Positions 56,001-64,000 of a DNA stretch of 64,000 nucleotides are shown here, piece by piece. The stretch is from Echinicola pacifica DSM 19836 (GTDB lineage Bacteria; Bacteroidota; Bacteroidia; Cytophagales; Cyclobacteriaceae). The position numbers were made by a program, and so were the translations under genes. The stretch spans positions 58,462 through 122,461 of the forward strand of contig NZ_KB890740.1 in the NCBI RefSeq assembly GCF_000373245.1. The letters run 5' to 3'. Under the pieces are notes generated by a model. It had not been told where the DNA came from, did not search any database, and was given only the letters and a program-made list of their open reading frames with translations. Numbering within the stretch: the stretch's first letter is position 1; every line of letters begins with the position of its first letter.

Positions 56001-57251
56001 ATGACCTACCGCATTGCTGTTTTACTGCTTATGCTGATCGGCTTCACCACTACGCTGGTCCCTCAGTCATTGCTTGCCCAAACAGCCAAGTCCCGGACGC
56101 AATTGGAGAAGGAAAAGGAGGCGGTATTACAGCGACTGCAGGAGTTTGATGCAATTTTAAAGAAAACTTCCGCTCGTAAGAAGAATACCATTGGAGAGCT
56201 AAATGCGGTGAACAAGCAACTGCAAACACGAGTTTCTTATATCCAAACGCTCAATAATGAAGTCGCCCTGCTCAACCGGGAAATCAAGGAAACGGGAAAC
56301 CTTATAAGTTCTCTGGAAAATGATCTCAACACCCTCAAGGAGGAATATGCAGACATGATTTATGTCTCTGCAAAGCTCAACAGTGGGGTGAATGTCCTGA
56401 CGTTTATTTTCAGTTCTTCGACATTTCGGGAACTATATATGCGTCTTAGGTATTTAAAACAGTATAGCGAAGCGAGAGAAAAGCAAGTAGCTCAGATCCA
56501 AAAGGTAACAGCCGATCTGGAGGCAGAGCAGGCTAAGCAAGAGCAAAAGAAAGCTGAAAAGCAAAGTGCCCTTCAGGAGGAGCAAAATCAGAAAAAGGAA
56601 TTAGACCTCCTGAAAAGAGAGCAGCAAACCATAGTAAACTCATTGACCGAGAAGGAAGAGGAGCTTAAAAAGGACATTGCCGAGACTAAAAAACAGCAGG
56701 AAGAGCTGAACCGATTGATCCGCAAAGTAATTGAAGACGAAATCAAACGGGCGGAGGCAGAGGCCAAAAAAGCCAATACCACGACCACCAAAACCAAGGG
56801 CAGCTCAATGCCGATGACCCCAGAAGCGGCGGCATTATCAAGTTCATTTGCTAATAATCAGGGGAAACTTCCTTGGCCTGTGGCCAGTGGCTTCATATCA
56901 GAAACTTATGGAAACCACCCCCACCCCACGCTGAAAGGCATCACCATCACCAATGATGGGATAGATATACAGACAAATCCTGACGAAGCTGTCCGCGCGG
57001 TATTCAATGGAGAAGTGACTAAGATCAGTACCATTCCGGGAATGGGCGGGACGATTATCATCCGGCATGGGGAATATTATACCATGTATAGCCGATTAAA
57101 GACCATCGCTGTAAAATCTGGACAAACTGTCAAGGCAAATGACAAAATTGGGGAGGTGGCTACAGGAAATGACGGCACAGCCGAGGTGCATTTTCAAACG
57201 TGGAAAGGGCTTCAAAAAATGAATCCTTCAGTTTGGCTTGCAGGTAAATAA
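56001..57251 (+). CDS. EnvC-like coiled-coil protein with a degenerate LytM (M23) domain
   Basis: A 416-residue exported protein: signal peptide (about 1-27), long coiled coil (about 30-275, RTQLEKEKEAVLQRLQEFD onwards), a Thr/Lys/Ser linker, and a C-terminal LytM fold (about 288-416). The metal-site residues are partly lost: Asn318 replaces His in the H-x-G-x-D motif (N-D-G-I-D322 remains), Glu395 replaces the first His of H-x-H (E-V-H397), and Arg365 stands where catalytic enzymes have the third His. It therefore cannot work as a normal metallopeptidase. E. coli EnvC has the same kind of decay and acts as an activator of cell-wall amidases at division. An amidase partner is not in this window. 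Confidence 0.9.
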   Translation: MTYRIAVLLLMLIGFTTTLVPQSLLAQTAKSRTQLEKEKEAVLQRLQEFDAILKKTSARKKNTIGELNAVNKQLQTRVSYIQTLNNEVALLNREIKETGNLISSLENDLNTLKEEYADMIYVSAKLNSGVNVLTFIFSSSTFRELYMRLRYLKQYSEAREKQVAQIQKVTADLEAEQAKQEQKKAEKQSALQEEQNQKKELDLLKREQQTIVNSLTEKEEELKKDIAETKKQQEELNRLIRKVIEDEIKRAEAEAKKANTTTTKTKGSSMPMTPEAAALSSSFANNQGKLPWPVASGFISETYGNHPHPTLKGITITNDGIDIQTNPDEAVRAVFNGEVTKISTIPGMGGTIIIRHGEYYTMYSRLKTIAVKSGQTVKANDKIGEVATGNDGTAEVHFQTWKGLQKMNPSVWLAGK

Positions 57252-57320
57252 AAAATTCTGAAAGATTATGAGTAACTTTACACAAAAGGCCATCAAAATA
57301 AAAAGAACTGTGGGCTATTC

Positions 57321-57351
57321 TTTGTGTAACTAATACACAGTTTTATATTTG
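57321..57351 (+). promoter_or_regulatory. tatA promoter with an inverted repeat across the spacer
   Basis: TTG (57322-57324), exactly 19 nt, TATATTTG (57344-57351), 30 nt before the tatA start. The spacer holds TGTGTA-ACTAA-TACACA (57323-57339): perfect 6-bp arms lying between the two promoter elements. A protein bound there would block the polymerase. Confidence 0.7.
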
Positions 57352-57381
57352 TATCGATTTAACAACTAAAATACGCTTATC

Positions 57382-57585
57382 ATGACTACACTGGGTTTCA
57401 TACAGAATATGGGGGGAGGTTCCATAATATTAATCGTTTTGGTAATTATCCTTCTATTTGGAGCGAAGCGAATCCCTGAACTTGCCAGAGGCTTGGGCAG
57501 AGGCATCAAAGAATTTAAGGATGCTACAAAAGAGATTCAGGATGACATTGAAGAAGGCCTGAAGGACGACAAAAAGAAGAGTTAA
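57382..57585 (+). CDS. tatA: Sec-independent translocase protein TatA/TatE
   Basis: A 67-residue inner-membrane protein of the twin-arginine export system, which moves folded proteins across the membrane. It has one helix (about 12-30, [26 protein letters not shown]) with the Phe-Gly hinge, then an amphipathic segment ([17 protein letters not shown]) and a Lys/Asp-rich tail. The length is in the TatA/E range. tatC is not in the window. It has its own promoter. A Tat-signal protein, the asparaginase-like enzyme at 38.6-39.6 kb, is a likely client. Confidence 0.95.
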   Translation: MTTLGFIQNMGGGSIILIVLVIILLFGAKRIPELARGLGRGIKEFKDATKEIQDDIEEGLKDDKKKS

Positions 57586-57731
57586 AACTAACTTAAACAT
57601 CCCCCATCTTACCTGAGAAGGCTTCTTTGCGGAAGCTGGCTTCTGGATAGACCTTACACTTGGCCCATGAGGCCTGGGGGTAAGTCCTATCCCAATGGTG
57701 AGATGGAGGATTATCTTAAAAATAACCACCA

Positions 57732-59159
57732 TTGGAAAAATTCCATTCTTTCGACGAAATAAAGCAGTCGCTGGAAAAGCAGGAAACAAACTGTAAGGCG
57801 ATTGTCAATTACTACCTCAACAATATCAAGACGAAGGCGCATCTCAACGCCTTCGTTGAAGTTTATGAGCAATCCGCTCTTGAACAAGCAGAGCAGGTAG
57901 ATCAAAAAATCAAATCTGGCAATTCAGGAAAACTGGCAGGCATGGTAATAGGCATCAAGGATGTCCTATGCTATACAGGCCATGAAGTCAATGCGTCCAG
58001 CAAAATCCTGGAAGGCTTCGAATCGCAGTTTACTGCCACGGCAGTACAAAAGCTGCTAGACGAGGATGCCATCATCATTGGTAGATTGAACTGTGATGAG
58101 TTCGGAATGGGCTCATCTAACGAAAATTCTGTACACGGAAAAGTGCTCAACGCCCTCGATGAAGAGCGTGTACCGGGAGGCTCCTCTGGAGGCTCCGCCG
58201 TAGCAGTGCAGGCCAATCTATGCACCACTTCCCTGGGCACAGACACGGGTGGATCTGTCCGTCAGCCTGCTGCTTTTACTGGCTTAGTGGGTATTAAGCC
58301 TACCTATTCCAGAGTTTCCAGGTTTGGCTTGATCGCTTATGCCTCTTCTTTTGACACCATTGGGGTATTCTCCAGGAATGTAAAAGACAATGCGCTGGTA
58401 TTGGAGGTAATCGCCGGACAGGACGATAATGACAGCACCGTTTCTCGTAAGGAAGTCCCTGCCTATAGCCAATCGATCGCATTGGACAAGAAGGTAAAGG
58501 TGGCTTATCTGAAAGAAACCATTGCTTCAGAATCCTTACAGCCAGAGATAAAGGCCCATACGCTAGAGGTATTGGAGCAGCTGAAGAAAGAAGGTCATCA
58601 GGTAGAAGAGGTTGATTTTCCATTATTGGAATATGTACTTCCCACCTACTATATTTTGACTACTGCTGAGGCCAGTTCAAACCTTTCCCGTTTTGACGGG
58701 GTAAAATATGGGTACCGTACTCCTAATGCGCACAATCTGGAGAGTATGTATAAGATGACACGTTCGGAGGGTTTTGGTGAGGAAGTAAAGAGACGTATCA
58801 TGCTGGGTACTTTTGTATTGAGCGCTAGTTATTACGATGCTTATTTCACTAAAGCACAGAAGGTTAGAAGATTAATCAAGGAATTCACCGAGGATTTATT
58901 GAATAATTTTGATTATATTGTACTGCCTACGACCCCATCCACTGCCTTCAAATTTGGAGAGCATAGTGATGATCCGGTAGCCATGTATCTGGAAGATTTA
59001 TTTACTGTACAGGCTTCCGTGTCTGGGGTTCCTGCCATCTCCATTCCTAATGGACAGGATGAAAAGGGGCTTCCAATAGGCTTGCAGATTTTAGCCAATT
59101 CCTTTAAGGAGGCTGAGCTGTATGCATTTGCGGATTATTTGATGAATATTAAGAAATAA
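57732..59159 (+). CDS. gatA: Asp/Glu-tRNA amidotransferase subunit A, TTG start
   Basis: A 475-residue amidase subunit of the GatCAB complex, which releases ammonia from glutamine to amidate Glu-tRNA-Gln or Asp-tRNA-Asn. The catalytic Ser-Ser-Lys triad lies in GIKDVLCYTG (Lys), VPGGSSGGSAVAV (cis-Ser) and LGTDTGGSVRQPA (Ser nucleophile). The start is TTG at 57732: an in-frame stop (57723-57725) lies just upstream, and the next in-frame ATG would remove about 70 conserved residues. gatB and gatC are not adjacent. The lytic transglycosylase gene follows 19 nt downstream. No terminator separates it from tatA. Confidence 0.95.
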   Translation: MEKFHSFDEIKQSLEKQETNCKAIVNYYLNNIKTKAHLNAFVEVYEQSALEQAEQVDQKIKSGNSGKLAGMVIGIKDVLCYTGHEVNASSKILEGFESQFTATAVQKLLDEDAIIIGRLNCDEFGMGSSNENSVHGKVLNALDEERVPGGSSGGSAVAVQANLCTTSLGTDTGGSVRQPAAFTGLVGIKPTYSRVSRFGLIAYASSFDTIGVFSRNVKDNALVLEVIAGQDDNDSTVSRKEVPAYSQSIALDKKVKVAYLKETIASESLQPEIKAHTLEVLEQLKKEGHQVEEVDFPLLEYVLPTYYILTTAEASSNLSRFDGVKYGYRTPNAHNLESMYKMTRSEGFGEEVKRRIMLGTFVLSASYYDAYFTKAQKVRRLIKEFTEDLLNNFDYIVLPTTPSTAFKFGEHSDDPVAMYLEDLFTVQASVSGVPAISIPNGQDEKGLPIGLQILANSFKEAELYAFADYLMNIKK

Positions 59160-59178
59160 AACTATCACGCTACTGATC

Positions 59179-60582
59179 ATGAGAAGTTGGACTACACTGC
59201 TTATTTTATCCCTATCGATAACTTTTGCAATGGGCTCGTATGCTCAGGGTCAGGAGCGTGAATCTATTTTGGCCACAGGCCAGGAGGCAGTAGTTCAGCC
59301 TACCTACCATTACGAGTACATTCCGGATTTCACCTATGATCAAGTAAATCAACGGGTAGATCAGATGAATACTGAGATGCCTTTTGAGCTCAATGAAACC
59401 ATTTTTGCTTTCATCAATTATTTTACGGTTCGTAATCGGGAATACTCTAAAATGAATTTATCAAGGAAGGAAATTTATTTTCCTTTATTTGAGGAGGCCT
59501 TACGACGCCATGAGATGCCTGATGAGATCAAATACCTGGCGATCATTGAGTCGGGGCTTAATCCCACAGCCAAGTCACGCGTTGGAGCCATGGGTTTATG
59601 GCAATTTATGCCTGCCACGGGTAGAGTCTATGACTTACATGTGACGCAGGACATCGATGATAGGATGGATCCGGAGCTAGCCACGGAGGCCGCCTGCAGG
59701 TACCTTAAGTCCCTTCACCGCATGTTTGGAGACTGGGAGCTCGCTCTAGCAGCGTATAACTGTGGTCCAGGAAATGTCCGCAAGGCCATTCGCCGCTCAG
59801 GCGGAAAAAAATCCTTCTGGGAAATCTACCAGTGGCTACCACGGGAGACCAGAGGGTATATCCCTCAGTTCCAAGCCATCATGTATGTATTTAACTATCC
59901 TGATGAGCATAATCTTATTCTGGAAGACGGCACATTCCCGGTGGCCCATGAGAAGGTGAAGTTTGACGGAGAAGTAGATTTGGTGCAGCTTGCAGAGATC
60001 AGTGGAGCATGCCTGGATGAGTTGGAATTCCTTAATCCCTCTATTCAAAACAGGAAAATTCCAGCAAACCAAACCTCCTATGCCCTGAGAGTTCCTAAAG
60101 CCAAGGCTGAATTTATTGCAAATAACAAACATTGGATGCTGGACAGCATCAATATCCAACAAGAGAGACTGCTCGCGCAGGAAATAACAGAGGAGCCAGC
60201 AAGTCAGCAAAAAGCCCCAGAAAAAATTATTTATAAGGTACGCCGAGGCGATGCTTTAGGTAAAATCGCCAATCTATACGGTGTGTCGATCACTGATCTG
60301 AAAGCCTGGAATGGACTTTATTCCAGCACGATCAATATTGGTCAAAACCTCACCATCTACCAAAAAACCGACACTTTTTCTCAGAATCTAGCAGCTCAGG
60401 CTCCCGCTAAGCAAGATGCAACCTTCGTCTCCTCCAGCCCAAAAACCTACGTGGTGAAGCCTGGAGACTCTTTATGGCTCATCGCGAAGAAGCTGAATGG
60501 AGTGAGTATCGACCAAATCAAAAAGTTAAACAAGCTCAGTAATAATAATATCAAACCGGGCCAGAAGTTGATTATAGGTTGA
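59179..60582 (+). CDS. MltD-like lytic transglycosylase with two LysM domains
   Basis: A 467-residue exported enzyme that cleaves peptidoglycan between MurNAc and GlcNAc, forming 1,6-anhydro ends. The signal peptide (about 1-22, Y-A-Q) is not a lipobox, unlike E. coli MltD. The SLT domain has catalytic Glu124 in IIESGLNP, then GAMGLWQFMPATG and ELALAAYNCGPGNV. Two LysM domains follow, about 350-395 (YKVRRGDALGKIANLYGVS) and 424-466 (YVVKPGDSLWLIAKKLNG), which bind the glycan. The gene begins 19 nt after gatA and may share its transcript. Confidence 0.95.
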   Translation: MRSWTTLLILSLSITFAMGSYAQGQERESILATGQEAVVQPTYHYEYIPDFTYDQVNQRVDQMNTEMPFELNETIFAFINYFTVRNREYSKMNLSRKEIYFPLFEEALRRHEMPDEIKYLAIIESGLNPTAKSRVGAMGLWQFMPATGRVYDLHVTQDIDDRMDPELATEAACRYLKSLHRMFGDWELALAAYNCGPGNVRKAIRRSGGKKSFWEIYQWLPRETRGYIPQFQAIMYVFNYPDEHNLILEDGTFPVAHEKVKFDGEVDLVQLAEISGACLDELEFLNPSIQNRKIPANQTSYALRVPKAKAEFIANNKHWMLDSINIQQERLLAQEITEEPASQQKAPEKIIYKVRRGDALGKIANLYGVSITDLKAWNGLYSSTINIGQNLTIYQKTDTFSQNLAAQAPAKQDATFVSSSPKTYVVKPGDSLWLIAKKLNGVSIDQIKKLNKLSNNNIKPGQKLIIG

Positions 60583-60674
60583 AAATATTTATCAACTAAA
60601 TATTTAATTATTCTCTTCTGATAGCCGATCATTTTTTATACATTGTCATCGGTAATCATTAAATCCCATTTCAT

Positions 60675-61766
60675 ATGATAAAGAGAAAATCATTATATCT
60701 AGCACTTATAGCTTTATTTGTTGGTATATTAGTTAGCTGTGAAACTTCTACCAACGAAAACAGTAAGAAGCCAAAAGCACGCGGGGCCTCTGGGGAAATA
60801 TTATTAGTGATCGATTCCTTGAAATTTCAAGGGCCAGTAGGTGATGTATTAGAAGGCATACTGGAAGAAGATATCAAAGGGCTTGTCCGTGAGGAAACGC
60901 TATTTGATATCAGAAGAGTGGATCCAAGGTCGATGACCAGGATATTAAAGATGGCCTATAATATCATCTATGTCACCACTTTTGATGATAAGAAACCGGG
61001 AAGCCGAATGATCAGCAGCCAGTTTAGCCCTCAAGCTAGAGAGACAGCCACGGAAGATCCCACACGTTTCATGATTAGAAATGAAGATGAGTTTGCTGTA
61101 GGACAAGAGGTAATTTACCTTTTTGGAAATACAGAAGAGGAGCTAATCACAAATCTCCGGAAGAATAAGGAACGAATTCAGAACCTCTTTGAAGTAAGAG
61201 AAAGAGACCGTCTGGCAGATGCCATTTTGGTGCGTAATAATGGAGCCTTAAAGACAAAAGGCGAGGAACTCTTTGGCTTTGTGCTCAATATACCGGCCTC
61301 CTACCAATTTGTAAAGCAGGGGGATAATTTCCTTTGGGCGCGTCAGCCTACCCCGACGACCCAGCGCGCGGACATCAGTCTATTTATTTATGAGACGGAC
61401 TATACGAGTGAGGAGCAGGTATTCCCGGAAAACATCATTTCGATGAGGGATGATATCCTAAAAACCAGAGTATTTGGTGATCCAGACAATCCTTCTTCCT
61501 ATATTATCACCGAAAGGCAAATAGCTCCATCCTTCCGCAATATGGAGATAGACGGCAAATATGCTATCGAGATGCGAGGCCAATGGCGGACGAATAATTT
61601 AAGTATGGGCGGCTCTTTTGTCAGCTATACTATTGTAGATCAGGCGACAGGCAAATTGTATTATATGGAAGGCTTCTTATATTACCCCAATGAAACGCAT
61701 AAGAAAGCTTTGAGGGAAATCGAGGCGATCTTGATGGCTACGGAATTTCCACAGGGACAGAAATAA
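60675..61766 (+). CDS. DUF4837 lipoprotein
   Basis: A 363-residue lipoprotein: lipobox L-V-S-C22 (MIKRKSLYLALIALFVGILVSC). The next part (GASGEILLVIDSLKFQGPVGDVL) is the DUF4837 N-terminal signature, a family found mainly in Bacteroidota and of unknown function. A middle part (LFGNTEEELITNLRKNKERIQNLFEVRERDRL) is helical. The second half has repeated strands (FLWARQPTPTTQRADISLFIYETDY, ISMRDDILKTRVFGD) and ends in MATEFPQGQ. It lies 92 nt after the transglycosylase and 23 nt before maeB. It is probably at the outer membrane, facing the periplasm. Confidence 0.9.
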   Translation: MIKRKSLYLALIALFVGILVSCETSTNENSKKPKARGASGEILLVIDSLKFQGPVGDVLEGILEEDIKGLVREETLFDIRRVDPRSMTRILKMAYNIIYVTTFDDKKPGSRMISSQFSPQARETATEDPTRFMIRNEDEFAVGQEVIYLFGNTEEELITNLRKNKERIQNLFEVRERDRLADAILVRNNGALKTKGEELFGFVLNIPASYQFVKQGDNFLWARQPTPTTQRADISLFIYETDYTSEEQVFPENIISMRDDILKTRVFGDPDNPSSYIITERQIAPSFRNMEIDGKYAIEMRGQWRTNNLSMGGSFVSYTIVDQATGKLYYMEGFLYYPNETHKKALREIEAILMATEFPQGQK

Positions 61767-61789
61767 AAATCCAATATATACTTTAGATA

Positions 61790-64000
61790 ATGGCGATTAA
61801 AATCAGAAAAGAAGACGCGCTGGCTTATCATTCACAAGGCAGTCCGGGAAAAATAGAAGTGGTACCCACTAAGCCACTTTCCAGCCAGCTGGATTTGGCT
61901 TTAGCCTATTCGCCGGGGGTAGCGGAACCATGTTTAGAAATCGCAGCCAAGAAAGAAAATGTGTATAAGTACACTGCTAAAGGTAACTTGGTGGCTGTAA
62001 TCTCCAATGGTACGGCGGTGCTAGGCCTTGGAGACATCGGCCCGGAGGCTGGCAAGCCTGTGATGGAAGGTAAAGGCGTATTATTTAAGAAATTTGCGGG
62101 CATAGATGTATTCGATATAGAAATCGATGAAAAAGACCCCAAGAAGCTCATCGAAATCATCAAATCTCTGGAGCCCACTTTTGGAGGGATCAACCTTGAA
62201 GACATAAAAGCCCCGGAATGCTTTGAGATCGAGCAGAGTCTTAAAGAGAAAATGAAAATCCCCGTCATGCATGACGATCAGCATGGCACGGCGATCATCT
62301 CAGGAGCGGCGCTTCTGAATGCGCTAGAGGTCGTAGGTAAGAAAATCGAAGAGATCAAGCTGGTGGTGAATGGCGCTGGAGCAGCTGCCGTGTCTTGTAC
62401 ACGCTTTTATATCTCCCTTGGCGTAAGAAGGGAAAACCTCATCATGGTCGATATAGATGGTGTGATCCGCCACGACCGACCAAACCTCACTCCTATCCAT
62501 AGCGAATTTGCCTACGCTGGCAATGATATGAATAACCTTACGGATGCCATGAAAGGCGCCGATGTGTTTTTGGGACTCTCGGCAGGTAATGTGGTATCTC
62601 CGGAGCAGATTCTATTGATGGCTGACAATCCTATAGTATTTGCCTTGGCAAACCCTAACCCAGAGATCGACTATGATCTGGCGACATCTACTCGCGAGGA
62701 CATTATCATGGCCACGGGAAGGTCTGATTTCCCTAATCAGGTGAATAATGTATTAGGGTTCCCTTATATATTCAGAGGGGCTCTGGACGTGCGCGCCACG
62801 GCCATCAATGAAGAAATGAAATTGGCAACAGCACAGGCCATCGCACAACTGGCGAAGGAACCGGTGCCTGAAATCGTCAATAAAGCCTATGGTGATGACC
62901 AGTTGGCTTTCGGAAGAAAGTACCTTATTCCCAAGCCTTTGGATCCAAGGCTGATCACGACGATCGCACCAGCGGTGGCCAAAGCAGCGATGGACTCAGG
63001 GGTAGCCCAACTCGAAATTACCGATTGGGAGGCCTATCAACTAGAACTTCAGGAGAGAATAGGCATTGATCAGCGATTGATGTCCAGAGTAATTGCTCGT
63101 GCGAAGAAGAACCCTAAACGGGTGGTATTTGCCGAAGCGGATAATACTAAGATCCTTAAAGCGGCTCAACTGATCAATGATGAGCGAATCGGCGATCCTA
63201 TCCTATTAGGGAATAAGGAGACGATACTTCGCCTTATCGAGGAGCATTCATTAGATCTGGGAGGTGTACCGATTATTGATCCATTTGAGGAGCCAGAAAA
63301 GCTTCAGCAGTTTGGTCAGGTTCTCTATGAAAAGAGGAAGCGGAAAGGTCTTACGCCATTTGAGGCGCAGAAGCAGATGCGTGACCGTACGTATTTTGGG
63401 GCAATGATGGTGGAGCTAGGCGAGGCGGATGCCTTGATTTCTGGTCTTACCAAAGATTATCCAAACACGATATTGCCTGCCCTTCATGTCATAGGGGTAA
63501 ACAAAGAGGTGGATCGAGTGGCGGGGATGTATATTATGAACTCCGACAAAGGGCCTTATTTCTTTGCGGATACCACCGTAAATGTGGATCCTACGGCAGA
63601 TCAACTAGTGGAAATCATCGGGCTCACGGCAGATGCAGTGAAGTTCTTTGACTTGGAACCTAGGATTGCAGTATTATCGTATTCCAATTTTGGCTCTGCA
63701 AAAGGCAGTACACCAAGCAAAACTTCCCTCGCCACTGCAAAGGCAAAGGCAAAGTTCCCGGAATTGGTGATAGAAGGCGAAATGCAAGCCAATGTAGCCC
63801 TCAACGAGGTCATCCAAAAGGAAAACTACCCTTTCAGTGCCTTGGCCAATAAGAAAGCCAATACCCTTATCTTCCCTAATCTAAGCTCGGGAAATATTGC
63901 GTATAAGCTATTGGCGGAGATTGGAAATGCGGAAGCGATTGGTCCCATCCTGCTGGGCATGAATAAACCTGTTCATATTCTTCAGCTGGGAAGTAGCATC
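61790..64000 (+). CDS. maeB: NADP-dependent malic enzyme with phosphotransacetylase-like domain, cut at the window end
   Basis: At least 737 residues are visible; full MaeB proteins are about 755-760. The N-terminal malic-enzyme half converts malate to pyruvate and CO2 with NADP. It shows [10 protein letters not shown] (the catalytic Tyr region), the Lys of the [23 protein letters not shown] block, [10 protein letters not shown], and the nucleotide-binding [12 protein letters not shown]. From about residue 430 a phosphotransacetylase-like domain begins ([51 protein letters not shown]). In E. coli MaeB that domain has a regulatory role (acetyl-CoA inhibition) rather than transferase activity. 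The start ATG 61790 is 23 nt after the DUF4837 stop, so co-transcription is likely. Confidence 0.96.
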   Translation, partial: MAIKIRKEDALAYHSQGSPGKIEVVPTKPLSSQLDLALAYSPGVAEPCLEIAAKKENVYKYTAKGNLVAVISNGTAVLGLGDIGPEAGKPVMEGKGVLFKKFAGIDVFDIEIDEKDPKKLIEIIKSLEPTFGGINLEDIKAPECFEIEQSLKEKMKIPVMHDDQHGTAIISGAALLNALEVVGKKIEEIKLVVNGAGAAAVSCTRFYISLGVRRENLIMVDIDGVIRHDRPNLTPIHSEFAYAGNDMNNLTDAMKGADVFLGLSAGNVVSPEQILLMADNPIVFALANPNPEIDYDLATSTREDIIMATGRSDFPNQVNNVLGFPYIFRGALDVRATAINEEMKLATAQAIAQLAKEPVPEIVNKAYGDDQLAFGRKYLIPKPLDPRLITTIAPAVAKAAMDSGVAQLEITDWEAYQLELQERIGIDQRLMSRVIARAKKNPKRVVFAEADNTKILKAAQLINDERIGDPILLGNKETILRLIEEHSLDLGGVPIIDPFEEPEKLQQFGQVLYEKRKRKGLTPFEAQKQMRDRTYFGAMMVELGEADALISGLTKDYPNTILPALHVIGVNKEVDRVAGMYIMNSDKGPYFFADTTVNVDPTADQLVEIIGLTADAVKFFDLEPRIAVLSYSNFGSAKGSTPSKTSLATAKAKAKFPELVIEGEMQANVALNEVIQKENYPFSALANKKANTLIFPNLSSGNIAYKLLAEIGNAEAIGPILLGMNKPVHILQLGSSI

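Noticed and set aside
61790..64000. MaeB as a novel fusion
   Set aside because: The malic enzyme plus phosphotransacetylase-like layout is the standard form of MaeB in many bacteria.

Overview
The window looks like chromosomal DNA of a Bacteroidota bacterium, most likely of the Cytophagales (Cyclobacteriaceae-like). Evidence: a SusC/SusD pair; lipoproteins with acidic residues just after the lipidated Cys; the Bacteroidota-only families DUF4292 and DUF4837; Bacteroidota-type promoters (TTG, about 19 nt, TAnnTTTG) in front of many genes; almost no Shine-Dalgarno sequences; and a Bacteroidota AddAB-like pair. I found no rRNA, tRNA, CRISPR array, insertion sequence, prophage or recognisable defence island. 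This is mainly a housekeeping and cell-envelope region. Layout: 1-3.5 kb, a SusD (cut by the window edge) and SusC nutrient-uptake pair; 4.1-6.4 kb, membrane pyrophosphatase hppA; 6.8-10.9 kb, a quinone oxidoreductase-like protein, a lipoprotein amidohydrolase and a pirin; 10.9-13.4 kb, a two-gene operon of an AGCS amino-acid symporter and glycerate kinase; 13.7-23.0 kb, proB, pgi, a GH31 glycosidase with a PA14 insert, and aconitase; 23.1-28.4 kb, a membrane-anchored EEP-family hydrolase, the mlaE-mlaF-mlaD lipid-transport operon and a signalling protein with DHp and receiver domains but no kinase ATPase domain. 28.4-29.6 kb is a gene-poor gap. 29.6-35.7 kb holds an AddA/AddB-like helicase-nuclease operon. 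36-42 kb holds a DUF218 protein, a CBS protein, cutC with a Tat-exported asparaginase, and an OmpA-like/TPR lipoprotein divergent from a small PspC protein. 42.2-45.4 kb holds the operon hisS, ybaB, GT2 and a small orphan gene; 46.2-49.8 kb holds typA and icd. 50.5-64 kb is a run of plus-strand genes: crotonase, flippase, dut, TPR protein, DUF4292 lipoprotein, EnvC-like protein, tatA, gatA, an MltD-like transglycosylase, DUF4837 lipoprotein and maeB (cut by the window end). How the genes fit together: central carbon metabolism is well represented (pgi, acnA, icd, maeB, glycerate kinase, hppA). A second theme is envelope building and upkeep: Mla lipid transport, the TPR-DUF4292-EnvC cluster, a LysM lytic transglycosylase, Tat, the flippase, an OmpA-like lipoprotein and GT2. 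The most noteworthy sequence observations are an hppA whose gate glutamate sits on TM5 rather than TM6, a DHp-receiver protein with no ATPase domain, a LytM domain that has lost metal and catalytic residues, and an inverted repeat lying inside the tatA promoter.
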